NCBI GenBank assembly: GCA_017643395.1
Contig: JAEPNP010000003.1
Location: forward strand, 124,001 to 188,000
Direction of reading: 5' to 3'
DNA from: Rhodothermales bacterium
GTDB taxonomy: Bacteria > Bacteroidota > Rhodothermia > Rhodothermales > UBA10348
DNA length: 64,000 nucleotides
Numbering within the stretch: position 1 is the stretch's first letter; each line of letters starts with the position of its first letter. This document shows, in pieces, positions 53,124 to 61,650 of this stretch. The notes under the pieces are model-generated. The model was given only the letters and a program-made list of their open reading frames with translations, was not told the origin of the DNA and ran no database searches. The position numbers were made by a program, and so were the translations under genes.

Positions 53124-53911
53124 CGAGACTGCAGCACGAGATTCTGGGCATCATTGGGCCCGTAAGGACACCGGAGAGCTATCTGGCGGGGGGGACAGTC
53201 CTCCACTTCTCGCCAAACTCGACGCGCTGCTCCCGTGACCTCGACCTTTTTCATGATGCCGTGGAGCACGTCGCCGAGGCCTTTGCCGAGGACAGCGAGT
53301 TGCTTACTGGAAACGGCTTCACGCTGAAGATCGTCATCACGCAGCCGGGCTTCATCCGCTCCATTGTCAGTCGAGCCGATAAGGCGACGCAGATCGACTG
53401 GGCGCGGGACTCGGCATGGCGGTTCATGCCGGTCTCCAAGAGCGAGTTGGGTGGGTACGTGCTCCACGATATCGACGTCGCGACGAACAAGGTTCTGGCG
53501 CTCGCTGGACGCGAAGAGGCGCGCGACTTCGTGGACATCCTGTACGTGATGGAAAATATCCTGGCCCTCGGTCCGCTCATTTGGGCGGCCGTAGCCAAGG
53601 ACCCGGGGTATTCGCCGCATTCCCTGCTCGAGCAGCTTCGCCGGCGGGGTCGCTATCGCCCTGAGGATTTCGAGCGGCTGGATCTTGTGAAGCCGTTTGA
53701 CCTGTCCAGCGCGAAGGGACGGTGGAGCGATGCACTTGATACCGCCCTCGACTTCCTCGATTCGAGACCCATGGACGAGGCCGGCTGTCTCTACTACAGG
53801 GAATCCGACGGAAGATTCGTCAGCCCAACATCAGGACCCCTGGCAGCGCAGGGTGTCGTGACGCACTTCGGCCGGGTCGGAGGCATCCTGCCGAGGCCGG
53901 CCTCGCCGTAA
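53114..53911 (+). CDS. Nucleotidyltransferase AbiEii/AbiGii-type toxin
   Basis: 265 residues from GTG at 53114. The DUF1814/AbiEii fold is evident: YLAGGTVLHF with the GG-T motif, the metal pair in RCSRDLDLFHD, and downstream HDIDVATNKVLALAGREEARDFVDILYV where the conserved K and RDFVD lie. Family members transfer nucleotides to targets such as tRNA and act as type IV-like toxins or phage defence. It overlaps the small upstream gene by 10 bp. The C-terminal tail after residue 215 is not conserved-looking. Confidence 0.82.
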   Translation: MPLTRLQHEILGIIGPVRTPESYLAGGTVLHFSPNSTRCSRDLDLFHDAVEHVAEAFAEDSELLTGNGFTLKIVITQPGFIRSIVSRADKATQIDWARDSAWRFMPVSKSELGGYVLHDIDVATNKVLALAGREEARDFVDILYVMENILALGPLIWAAVAKDPGYSPHSLLEQLRRRGRYRPEDFERLDLVKPFDLSSAKGRWSDALDTALDFLDSRPMDEAGCLYYRESDGRFVSPTSGPLAAQGVVTHFGRVGGILPRPASP

Positions 53912-53946
53912 CTGCGGGCGGAGATCGCCGGGGCCTGGGCCCGCCC

Positions 53947-54393
53947 TTACTTCCGGTCGCGCCCGTCCTCTAGGGCCGCCACAGCAAGCCGGTCCACGCG
54001 GTTGTTGAGCTCATCGTCCGCGTGGCCCTTCACCTTGACCCACGCGACATCGTGCTGCTCCACCAGCTGATCCAGCACCGCCCAGAGATCCCGGTTCTTG
54101 ACGGGCTGCTTACCGGCCGTTTTCCAGCCGCGCTTCTTCCAGTTCTCCAGCCATCCTTGCTTGAAGGCGTTCACGACGTAGCTGGAGTCCGAGTGCACGG
54201 CCACCGCGCAGCGCTCCTTCAGTGCGCGTAGCCCCTCCAAAACCGCCATCAGCTCCATGCGGTTGTTGGTGGTTTCCTTCTCGAAACCGGTGAGCACGCG
54301 CTCATGCTGCCCGAACATCAGCAGGGCCGCCCAGCCGCCCGGACCCGGGTTACCCGAGCAGGCACCGTCCGTGTATAGCGTCACTTTCTTCAC
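53947..54393 (-). CDS. rnhA: Ribonuclease HI
   Basis: 148 residues from GTG at 54393. Catalytic acids D9 (LYTDGACSGNPGPGG), E47 (NNRMELMA), D69 (HSDSSYVVNAF) and D134 (NNRVDRLA), with H124 in KVKGHADDE. It removes RNA from RNA-DNA hybrids. It is convergent with the AbiEii gene and divergent from obgE. Confidence 0.97.
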   Translation of the reverse strand: MKKVTLYTDGACSGNPGPGGWAALLMFGQHERVLTGFEKETTNNRMELMAVLEGLRALKERCAVAVHSDSSYVVNAFKQGWLENWKKRGWKTAGKQPVKNRDLWAVLDQLVEQHDVAWVKVKGHADDELNNRVDRLAVAALEDGRDRK

Positions 54394-54519
54394 GCGTGCG
54401 GCACCCCAGCGCTGAGGATTCGTTGCATTCGGCTGACTTGTGTTCTCTAGATGTCAGGGGCCGCCAACGTACAGGCCCCCGGCGGGGTCCGACCCGCGCC
54501 CACTCAACACTGCTCTCCC

Positions 54520-55530
54520 ATGAAGTTCGTCGACTACGTCACCATCACCGTGCGCTCCGGCAAGGGCGGCCCCGGCGCCATGTCCTTTCGGCGCGAAAAG
54601 TATGAGGCCATGGGCGGACCCAACGGCGGGGACGGCGGGGGAGGCGGATCGGTCACCGTGCGGGGTGACGCGCACCTCTACACGCTGCTGGACCTCAGGT
54701 ACAATCGGCATCACTTTGCCGAAAACGGCGCGCCCGGTGGCAGCGCCAACAAGACCGGGAAGAGTGGGGAGGACATCATCATTCGGGTACCGCTCGGCAC
54801 GATCCTCAAGGACACCGACACCGACGAGTATCTGGGGGAGATCACGAATGAGGGCGATGAGCTTGTGCTCGTCAAAGGCGGCCGCGGCGGTAAGGGGAAT
54901 ACGTTCTTCAAGTCCGCGACCAACCAGGCGCCCCGGCACTCCCAGCCCGGCGAACCTGGCGAGGAGCGCAACGTCACGCTTGAGCTCAAGCTCATGGCCG
55001 ATGTCGGGCTCGTGGGATTCCCCAATGCGGGCAAGTCCACGCTGGTGAGCTCGCTGTCTGCCGCCAAGCCCAAGATTGCCGACTATCCGTTCACCACGCT
55101 GGAACCCAGCCTGGGCGTGGTGCGCGTGGATGACTACGAGTCCTTTGTGATCGCGGACATCCCCGGCATCATAGAAGGTGCCCACGAGGGCCGCGGGCTC
55201 GGCATTCAGTTCCTGAAGCACATCGAACGCAATGCCGTGCTGCTGTTCGTCATTCCCATTGATGCGGAAGACCCCGGGGAGACGTACAACGTGCTGCTCG
55301 GTGAGCTGGAGGGCTTCAACGAAGACATGCTGCGCAAGCCGCGCATGATCGGCATCTCGAAGACGGATCTTTTGCCGAAGGACGAGCTGGATGACTACCT
55401 CAAAGAGGTGCGGGCCACCCTGCCGGAGGACATCCAGGTGCTGGCGTTCTCGGCCGTCGCGCGCCAGAGACTGGACACACTGACCCGTGCGCTGTGGACG
55501 CGCGTGGAGGATTCCCGGAGTCTGGTGTGA
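54520..55530 (+). CDS. obgE: GTPase Obg/CgtA
   Basis: 336 residues from ATG at 54520. The glycine-rich Obg fold (GKGGPGAMSFRREKYEAMGG, GGDGGGGGSV) is followed by the GTPase with G1 GFPNAGKST, G3 DIPGIIEGAHEG and G4 SKTD. It acts in large-subunit assembly and stress response. The usual C-terminal OCT domain is short or missing. It overlaps dprA by 4 bp (GTGA). Confidence 0.96.
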   Translation: MKFVDYVTITVRSGKGGPGAMSFRREKYEAMGGPNGGDGGGGGSVTVRGDAHLYTLLDLRYNRHHFAENGAPGGSANKTGKSGEDIIIRVPLGTILKDTDTDEYLGEITNEGDELVLVKGGRGGKGNTFFKSATNQAPRHSQPGEPGEERNVTLELKLMADVGLVGFPNAGKSTLVSSLSAAKPKIADYPFTTLEPSLGVVRVDDYESFVIADIPGIIEGAHEGRGLGIQFLKHIERNAVLLFVIPIDAEDPGETYNVLLGELEGFNEDMLRKPRMIGISKTDLLPKDELDDYLKEVRATLPEDIQVLAFSAVARQRLDTLTRALWTRVEDSRSLV

Positions 55531-56621
55531 GCCGCGAGGACGCCGAGGGTCCCGAACCGTTTGAGCACGGGTTCGTGCTGCGGCGAACGGACGAGGATCG
55601 GGAAGCCTTCGTTCGTCTTGCGCTGTCGGATGGGATCGGCACGGTGACCGTTCGGGCGCTGCTTCAGGAGTGCGGGGGCAGTGCTGCAGCGATACTGGAT
55701 ATTCCGGAAGCCCGGCTGCGCGGCCGGCTTCCGAAAGACCGGATCAGCGCGATCCTGGCTGCTCGAGATGTAGAGGTCCCCGACCGGCCGGTGCTGACGC
55801 CGGCGCATGACGACTATCCCGAGCGCCTTCGCCTGCTGACCGACGCCCCGCTCGCGCTGTGGTGGTGTGGCCGACCGCTGACGGAAAGACCGCGCGTGGC
55901 CATGGTCGGGAGCCGGAGGGTCAGCGAGTACGGCAGGCGCATGGCGGCCCGCATGGCCCGCGACCTGTCCGATGAAGGGATTGAAGTGGTGAGCGGAATG
56001 GCCACGGGAATCGACGGCGCGGCGCACCGCGGTGCTCTTGAAGGCCGCTCGGGCACGATGGCCGTTATGGCAACGGGCATCAACCGCGTGTTTCCGGCCG
56101 TACACAGGGCTCTGGCCCGCCAGATCGAGGCGGACGGTACGCTGCTCACGGAACGCCCGCCGGGTCGCGGTGCCGGGAGCGGCACCTTCCGCAATCGAAA
56201 CCGCATCATTTCCGGTATATCGGACGCGGTTGTGGTGGTGGAGGCCAACGACAAAGGCGGGGCGCTACTCACGGCCGCGCTCGCTGAGGACCAGCGGCGT
56301 CCGCTCTGGGCCGTTCCCGGGGACATGGACCGGAAGTCGGCGATGGGCAGCACCAAATTGCTGACCTCGCGGCACGCCACGCCAGCGTGGAGCGCTTGGG
56401 ACCTGATCAACGCGGTGACGGGGAGGGAGAAGCCCGCGCAGCCCAAGCAGCCCGGGCCGGCCGGAGCGCTGTTGCCGTACCTGGGTCCGGAGGGTAGGAC
56501 CGTGGATCAGATTTGCCGCGAGACCGGCAAGTCGGTGTCGGACATTCTGGTGCTGCTGCTGGATTTACAGCTTCGCGGGGTGGTGAAGGAGCTGCCGGGG
56601 AAGCGCTACGTGCCGGTGTGA
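55527..56621 (+). CDS. dprA: DNA-processing protein DprA
   Basis: 364 residues from GTG at 55527, making a GTGA overlap with the obgE stop. The Rossmann-like DNA-binding core has MVGSRRVSEYGRRMAARMA, GMATGIDGAAHRGALE, and RNRIISGISDAVVVVEA. A C-terminal winged helix (VDQICRETGKSVSDILVLLL) ends the protein. It loads RecA onto incoming single strands in natural transformation. Confidence 0.95.
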   Translation: MSREDAEGPEPFEHGFVLRRTDEDREAFVRLALSDGIGTVTVRALLQECGGSAAAILDIPEARLRGRLPKDRISAILAARDVEVPDRPVLTPAHDDYPERLRLLTDAPLALWWCGRPLTERPRVAMVGSRRVSEYGRRMAARMARDLSDEGIEVVSGMATGIDGAAHRGALEGRSGTMAVMATGINRVFPAVHRALARQIEADGTLLTERPPGRGAGSGTFRNRNRIISGISDAVVVVEANDKGGALLTAALAEDQRRPLWAVPGDMDRKSAMGSTKLLTSRHATPAWSAWDLINAVTGREKPAQPKQPGPAGALLPYLGPEGRTVDQICRETGKSVSDILVLLLDLQLRGVVKELPGKRYVPV

Positions 56622-56655
56622 GGATCGCCGCCCCACCCCACGCGTTCCCGCCGCC

Positions 56656-57744
56656 ATGACCGATCCCAATTACCCCGAGCGCATCGACACCGAGGTTACC
56701 CTGGAGGTGCCCCCAGGCTACCGCGAAGAGGGGCGGCTGGACCTGTACGTGACGCGCTTTCTGCAGAACGTCTCCCGGTCCAAGGCTCAGAAGGGCATCA
56801 AGGAAGGGCGTGTCACGGTCAACGGGAAGGTGATCAAGAAGGTGTCCCACCCCGTGCAGCCGGGAGACCGCATCGTGTGCACCCTGCTCAAGCCGCCTCC
56901 GCTTGAGATCGTGCCCGAGGCCATTCCGCTGGATGTGCCGTTTGAGGATGAGCACCTGCTGGTGGTCAACAAGCCGCCGGGCATGGTGGTGCACCCCGCG
57001 TTCGGGCACCGAACCGGCACTTTGGTTCACGCGCTGCTGCACCATCTGGGCGCGGGCACCGTGTCGTTTGAGGAGGAGGAAGAAGAGCCCGAAACGGACG
57101 ATGTGGGACTGTCCATGATGAACGCCGGACCCCGGTTCGACGGCGACGCGGCGCTTCGCCCGGGCATCGTGCACCGGCTGGACAAGGACACCAGCGGGCT
57201 CCTGGTGGTCGCGAAGAACGAGGGCGTGCACGCGGCGCTGGCCAAGCAATTCGAGCAGCGTACCACCCGCAGGCGCTATAAGGCCCTGGTGTGGGGCACG
57301 CCTGACCCCGAGGAAGGTCGCATCGAGGGCGCCCTGGCTCGACACCCGCGCGACCGCAAGAAGATGGCCGTTGTGCGGGAGGACCGAGGCAAGTTCGCCG
57401 CCACCAACTACCGGGTGGAGGAACGTTTCCAGTACGTCAGCCTGGTGTCATTCGTGCTGGAGACCGGTCGTACGCACCAGATCCGCGTGCACGCCAAGTC
57501 CCTGGGCCATCCAGTCCTGGGCGATGGGACCTACGGCGGCGCCGGCGTCGCGCGCGGCCCGGACACGGCCAGGCGACGGGCCTACTACCGGAATCTGTAT
57601 GACCTCTTGCCCCGGCAGGCGTTGCATGCCGAGACGCTCGGGTTCAGGCATCCCGTGAGTAGGGAAGAGATGGATCTGCAGTCTCCGATTCCCGCGGACA
57701 TGGCGGCGGCGATGGAGAAGCTGCGGAAGGGGGAGCCGGGTTGA
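56656..57744 (+). CDS. rluD: RluA/RluD-family 23S rRNA pseudouridine synthase
   Basis: 362 residues. S4 RNA-binding domain at the start (RLDLYVTRFLQNVSRSKAQ), then the catalytic core with the aspartate in HRLDKDTSGLLVVAKN and later LVSFVLETGRTHQIRVHAKSLG. An acidic insert of about 25 residues (FEEEEEEPETDD) lies between GRTGTLVHALLHHLG-type strand and the catalytic motif, where most relatives have a shorter loop. The exact uridine target is inferred from the RluD-like order. Confidence 0.88.
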   Translation: MTDPNYPERIDTEVTLEVPPGYREEGRLDLYVTRFLQNVSRSKAQKGIKEGRVTVNGKVIKKVSHPVQPGDRIVCTLLKPPPLEIVPEAIPLDVPFEDEHLLVVNKPPGMVVHPAFGHRTGTLVHALLHHLGAGTVSFEEEEEEPETDDVGLSMMNAGPRFDGDAALRPGIVHRLDKDTSGLLVVAKNEGVHAALAKQFEQRTTRRRYKALVWGTPDPEEGRIEGALARHPRDRKKMAVVREDRGKFAATNYRVEERFQYVSLVSFVLETGRTHQIRVHAKSLGHPVLGDGTYGGAGVARGPDTARRRAYYRNLYDLLPRQALHAETLGFRHPVSREEMDLQSPIPADMAAAMEKLRKGEPG

Positions 57745-58319
57745 ATTTCCGACTCGTGGAGCGGCACGCCCGCAGAATCCGGGAATTCGATCACTGGAAA
57801 CACCGGAAGTATGTGGCGGACGTCCCGTTTGCCTCCCCGTCGGAAGCGATCGCCAGGTTCATGGCCAGCGAGCAGTTCCACGATTGGTTGAGTGGACCCG
57901 AGCCAGAGACCCCGGAGGCAGCCGCGGCGCACGAGAAGCGCTTAGAAGGCCAGCGTTTGCAGTTTGAAGAGGGGCGCGCACAGAAGCCGCATCTGTACGC
58001 GGCCGAAGTCCATGAGACGCCACCGGTCCACGGGCCGCTCTTGATCTCTCAGCTGTCCGAGTCCTCGTATCGGGAGGTATCCGGTGTCGAGGCTACTCGG
58101 CTGTTTCGCGATCACCTTATGGCCCAGGGGCTTTTCGAACAGCCGGCCGAACTAGCCCCCCTCATCGATGAGTTGGCACAAGGGCACACCCTGTTCTGGT
58201 TGGTAAAGGATCCCGAAGACCCCGACTTGCGGCTGTCCTACCACATGTTCGATCACTTCGCCGAGCTGTTGGCGATCGGCGAACAGGTGATTCACCTGGT
58301 GATGGTGGCTCGAGACTAG
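57741..58319 (+). CDS. Hypothetical acidic protein (192 aa)
   Basis: 192 residues if read from TTG at 57741, which overlaps the rluD stop by 4 bp (TTGA); an ATG at residue 41 or so is an alternative. Helix-rich, with EAAAAHEKRLEGQRLQFEEG and a C-terminal YHMFDHFAELLAIGEQVIHLVM. No signal peptide and no known domain. The codon pattern fits neighbours. Function unknown. Confidence 0.55.
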   Translation: MNFRLVERHARRIREFDHWKHRKYVADVPFASPSEAIARFMASEQFHDWLSGPEPETPEAAAAHEKRLEGQRLQFEEGRAQKPHLYAAEVHETPPVHGPLLISQLSESSYREVSGVEATRLFRDHLMAQGLFEQPAELAPLIDELAQGHTLFWLVKDPEDPDLRLSYHMFDHFAELLAIGEQVIHLVMVARD

Positions 58320-58325
58320 GCGGTC

Positions 58326-58520
58326 CTAATCTGACTCACGATCGCCTTCGTCTCGGGGCGCCTTGCCGGAAAGCTTGCTTTCGACAAGTCGAGTTTCCTC
58401 GGGAGTAAGCTCCAGGAAGTCGGAGGCGTCGCCAACCTGCCAACCGGCCGCGCGAAGGCGTTCAGCCTTCTGCGCGAGCGGATTCTTGCGAGCGCCGGAG
58501 AAAACGTATTCGAGTTTCAT
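58326..58520 (-). CDS. Small protein resembling the N-terminus of an XRE-type regulator
   Basis: 64 residues from ATG at 58520. It contains AAGWQVGDASDFLELTPEE, a pattern that I know from the region just before the helix-turn-helix in small XRE-family antitoxin regulators, but the protein ends before any helix-turn-helix. It may be a free-standing family or a truncated regulator. Confidence 0.5.
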   Translation of the reverse strand: MKLEYVFSGARKNPLAQKAERLRAAGWQVGDASDFLELTPEETRLVESKLSGKAPRDEGDRESD

Positions 58521-58554
58521 AGTCGAGCAAACGACACTCAGTCAGGTTCCGTTC

Positions 58555-58749
58555 TCACACCGCATCCACCGGCGCCCCTTTCGACCGCCGCGAAAGAATG
58601 TCCACGTCTACCAGCGTACTCCCTCCGCATCGATTGCACGACATCACCGCATACTCCCGTCCGGCCATCTGCACATGGCTCGGCGCAAAAGTGAACCGGG
58701 AATTCTGACAAACAGGGCACCGGCTGCGGGCTGAGGCATACCGGAGCAT
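58555..58749 (-). CDS. Small zinc-ribbon protein
   Basis: 64 residues from ATG at 58749. Two CxxC pairs (RCPVCQN and SCNRCGG) are spaced about 25 residues apart, the arrangement of a small zinc ribbon. No other feature. A longer frame upstream adds another CxxC (CHNCKG) and cannot be excluded. Confidence 0.5.
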   Translation of the reverse strand: MLRYASARSRCPVCQNSRFTFAPSHVQMAGREYAVMSCNRCGGSTLVDVDILSRRSKGAPVDAV

Positions 58750-58934
58750 GGCGGCGAGGCGGGATCCACGTAGTTGCATGACGCAAGGACGCGCGGCCGC
58801 CCGACCTTTACAATTGTGACATGTGTGCGCAGGAGCAGAAAAATCTGCGCGCCCCCAACACACCCTGAATTCAAGGTCCCGGCATTGCAGCCGGAGGCCC
58901 CTGCGGCTACGTTCCGCGCCTACCCGTTCGCTTC

Positions 58935-59411
58935 GTGCACATCACCAACCTCCTATCGCCCAAGACCATCCGCGTCGGCCTGCAGGCCGGCAGCAAGGAG
59001 GACGTGATCTCGCGGGTGGTGGATCTGATTGCGGGCGATGGGCGGGTCACCGACATCGAAGACGTGCGTAGCGTGGTCCTGGACCGCGAGAGCACCATGT
59101 CCACCGGCGTGGGCAAGGGCCTGGGCCTGCCGCACGGCAAGACCGCCAGCATGAGGAACTCGATCGCCGCGCTGGCCATCACCCGCGAACCAGTGGATTT
59201 CGACGCCTTCGACGGCCAGCCGGTGCGCATTGTCTTCCTGCTTGTCGGCCCGCCGGAAGCTCAAGCTGTGCACATCCGTACACTGAGCCGGATATCGCGC
59301 CTCATGAGCCGGGACGACGTCCGCGAAGCGGTTCTGGCCGCCCGAACTGCCAAGGCGGTCTATGCCGTCATCGCAAAGGCCGAGGCGACGCTACTCAACG
59401 ACGCCCCATGA
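58935..59411 (+). CDS. ptsN: PTS EIIA domain protein (nitrogen-type, PtsN-like)
   Basis: 158 residues from GTG at 58935. A class-2 EIIA domain with phosphorylated H67 in GLGLPHGKT, and ITREPVDFDAFDGQPVRIVFLLVGP. No EIIB or EIIC is encoded nearby, so it is more likely a regulatory than a sugar-uptake protein. It overlaps hisS by 4 bp. Confidence 0.9.
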   Translation: MHITNLLSPKTIRVGLQAGSKEDVISRVVDLIAGDGRVTDIEDVRSVVLDRESTMSTGVGKGLGLPHGKTASMRNSIAALAITREPVDFDAFDGQPVRIVFLLVGPPEAQAVHIRTLSRISRLMSRDDVREAVLAARTAKAVYAVIAKAEATLLNDAP

Positions 59412-60706
59412 GCAAGGGATTTCGCTCCATCACCGGCACGTTCGACATACTGCCGGACGCCTACGAGAATGACGGCTCGGCCGTCGCCGGAAGCGCCGCG
59501 TGGCAGCACGTGGAGCAGGTGATCCGGGAGGAGCTCGGCCGGTTCGGTGCGCACGAGATTCGAACCCCGATCCTGGAGCCCACCGAGCTCATCGCCCGCG
59601 GCATCGGCGCCCTGACGGACATCGTCTCCAAGGAGATGTTCGCTTTCGAGCGTGGCGACACGCACTACGTCATGCGTCCCGAGGTTACCGCGCCCGTCAT
59701 GCGCGCGTACCTCCAGCACCACCTGGGCCAGAAAGGCGGCGCGCAGCGGCTCTACTACATCGGCCCTTGCTTCCGCGCCGAGCGCCCGCAGAAGGGCCGC
59801 TACCGCCAGTTCCACCAGTTCGGCGGGGAGATCATCGGCGCCGAAGGCCCGAGGGCGGACGTGGAAGCCATCCTGATGATGCTCTCCGTGTACGATGCGC
59901 TCGGCGTCACGGACCGCACGCTCCGCGTGAACACGCTCGGGGACAAGGACTCGCGCCCGCGCCACAAGGAAGCGCTCATCGCCTACCTGACGCCGTACAA
60001 CGACGACCTGTCGGAGACGTCGCGCGGCCGCCTGGAAACCAACCCGCTGCGCATCCTGGACACCAAGAGCCCCAAGGAGCGCGAAATCGTAGCCGGTGCG
60101 CCGCTCCTGACCGAGTTCATTTCGGACGATGCGCGCGCGCACTACCAGACGGTGCTCGAAACCCTCACCGACCTGGGCATCGCCTTCGTGGAAGACCCGC
60201 TCCTGGTGCGCGGCCTGGACTACTACACGCACACCGCATTCGAGCTCGAGAGCCCATCGCTCGGTGCCCAGTCTGCTCTAGCGGGCGGCGGCCGGTATGA
60301 CTACCTGGCGCAGGAAGTGGGCAGCAAGCAGCCCGTGCCGGCCGTGGGATTTGCCGCAGGCATGGAGCGCCTGTTCATGGCCATGGCCGCAGCTGGCGCC
60401 GAGGCCGTGGAAGCACCCAACCCGGACGTCTACCTGATCGGCCTCGGCGAGAAGGCCCAGCAATGGACCACCGGCGCTACCGTGCGTCTGCGCAGGGCCG
60501 GATTCTCTGCAGTGTCCGACCTGCTGGGCCGCTCCATGAAGGCCCAGATGAAGGACGCCAACCGCCGCGGCGCGCGCCTGGTCACCATTCTCGGAGATGA
60601 CGAACTGGAGCGCGGCGTCATCGTTGTGCGCAACATGGCGGAGGGCTCGCAGGATGAGGTGGCTCTCGACGATCTGACCGAGGCCGTGGGCCGCAACCTC
60701 CAGTAA
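59408..60706 (+). CDS. hisS: Histidyl-tRNA synthetase
   Basis: 432 residues, usual length. Class II motifs: motif 2 RAERPQKGRYRQFHQFGGEIIG, the histidine-specific RGLDYYTHTAFEL, and motif 3 AVGFAAGMERLFMAM. A C-terminal anticodon-binding domain follows (VYLIGLGEKAQQWTTGATV). It starts within the ptsN stop (ATGA) and precedes lgt by 2 bp, so three genes are co-expressed. Confidence 0.97.
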   Translation: MSKGFRSITGTFDILPDAYENDGSAVAGSAAWQHVEQVIREELGRFGAHEIRTPILEPTELIARGIGALTDIVSKEMFAFERGDTHYVMRPEVTAPVMRAYLQHHLGQKGGAQRLYYIGPCFRAERPQKGRYRQFHQFGGEIIGAEGPRADVEAILMMLSVYDALGVTDRTLRVNTLGDKDSRPRHKEALIAYLTPYNDDLSETSRGRLETNPLRILDTKSPKEREIVAGAPLLTEFISDDARAHYQTVLETLTDLGIAFVEDPLLVRGLDYYTHTAFELESPSLGAQSALAGGGRYDYLAQEVGSKQPVPAVGFAAGMERLFMAMAAAGAEAVEAPNPDVYLIGLGEKAQQWTTGATVRLRRAGFSAVSDLLGRSMKAQMKDANRRGARLVTILGDDELERGVIVVRNMAEGSQDEVALDDLTEAVGRNLQ

Positions 60707-60708
60707 GC

Positions 60709-61647
60709 ATGTACCCCCGACTGAGCGACATCTTCCAGGACTGGTTCGGGTTCGAATTCCCCATCCCGATCTACTCCTTCGGGTTCATGGTGGCCGCCGC
60801 CGTGATGCTGGCCGGCTGGCTGGGCCAGCGCGAACTGGACCGGCTCTACGAAAAGGGCCGCGCCAAAGGCATCAAGGTCCCCGCCGACAAGGCCGACAAG
60901 AAGAAAGGCCGCAAGGGCCGCATGGTGGAGGTGAGCCCCAGCTACCTGATGGGCACCATCACCGTGATCGTGGTGGTGGGCGGCTTTGCCGGCGCCAAGC
61001 TCTTCCACATCCTGGAGAACCTGGACCTGTTCTTCCGCGCGCCCGGCCGCATGATCTTCTCCTCCGGGGGATTCACGTTCTACGGCGGCCTGATCGCCGC
61101 CACGGTGCTCGTGGTCTGGTACCTGCGCAAGCAGGGGCAGAACGCCGCGCTGTTCGCGGACGCCGTGGCCCCGGGCGTGATGCTGGCCTACGGGGTGGGC
61201 CGCATTGGATGCCATCTCTCGGGCGATGGGGACTGGGGCATTGCCGCCAACGTCGCCGCCAAACCGGACTGGCTGCCCATGTGGCTGTGGGCGGAGGACT
61301 ATCCGAACAACCACCTGGGCATTGACCTCTCGGCCGCGCCGGTGTATCCGACGCCGATCTACGAGTTCACCATGGCGGCCATCCTGTTCCTGGTGCTGTT
61401 CTCGCTCCGGGACCACCCGTTCAAGGCGGGCTGGCTGTTTGGGCTGTACCTGGTGTTTGCCGGCATTGAGCGCTTCCTGATCGAAAAGATCCGCGTCAAC
61501 AACGAGTTTGAGCTGCTCGGTCTGACCGTGACCCAGGCCGAAGTCATTTCGGTGACGATGATCTTGCTGGGGGGCGTGCTGATGTATCGCACGTGGCAGC
61601 GCCGCGAGGAGCCCGAGACGCGAACCCTGAGCACGGCGGAGGCCTGA
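60709..61647 (+). CDS. lgt: Prolipoprotein diacylglyceryl transferase
   Basis: 312 residues with about seven membrane segments. The Lgt signature GRIGCHLSGDGDWG is present, with FTFYGGLIAA upstream. A lysine/arginine-rich loop of about 25 residues (YEKGRAKGIKVPADKADKK) is inserted between the first two membrane segments, longer than in E. coli. It attaches diacylglycerol to the lipobox cysteine of the many lipoproteins in this window. Confidence 0.95.
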   Translation: MYPRLSDIFQDWFGFEFPIPIYSFGFMVAAAVMLAGWLGQRELDRLYEKGRAKGIKVPADKADKKKGRKGRMVEVSPSYLMGTITVIVVVGGFAGAKLFHILENLDLFFRAPGRMIFSSGGFTFYGGLIAATVLVVWYLRKQGQNAALFADAVAPGVMLAYGVGRIGCHLSGDGDWGIAANVAAKPDWLPMWLWAEDYPNNHLGIDLSAAPVYPTPIYEFTMAAILFLVLFSLRDHPFKAGWLFGLYLVFAGIERFLIEKIRVNNEFELLGLTVTQAEVISVTMILLGGVLMYRTWQRREEPETRTLSTAEA

Positions 61648-61650
61648 CGG

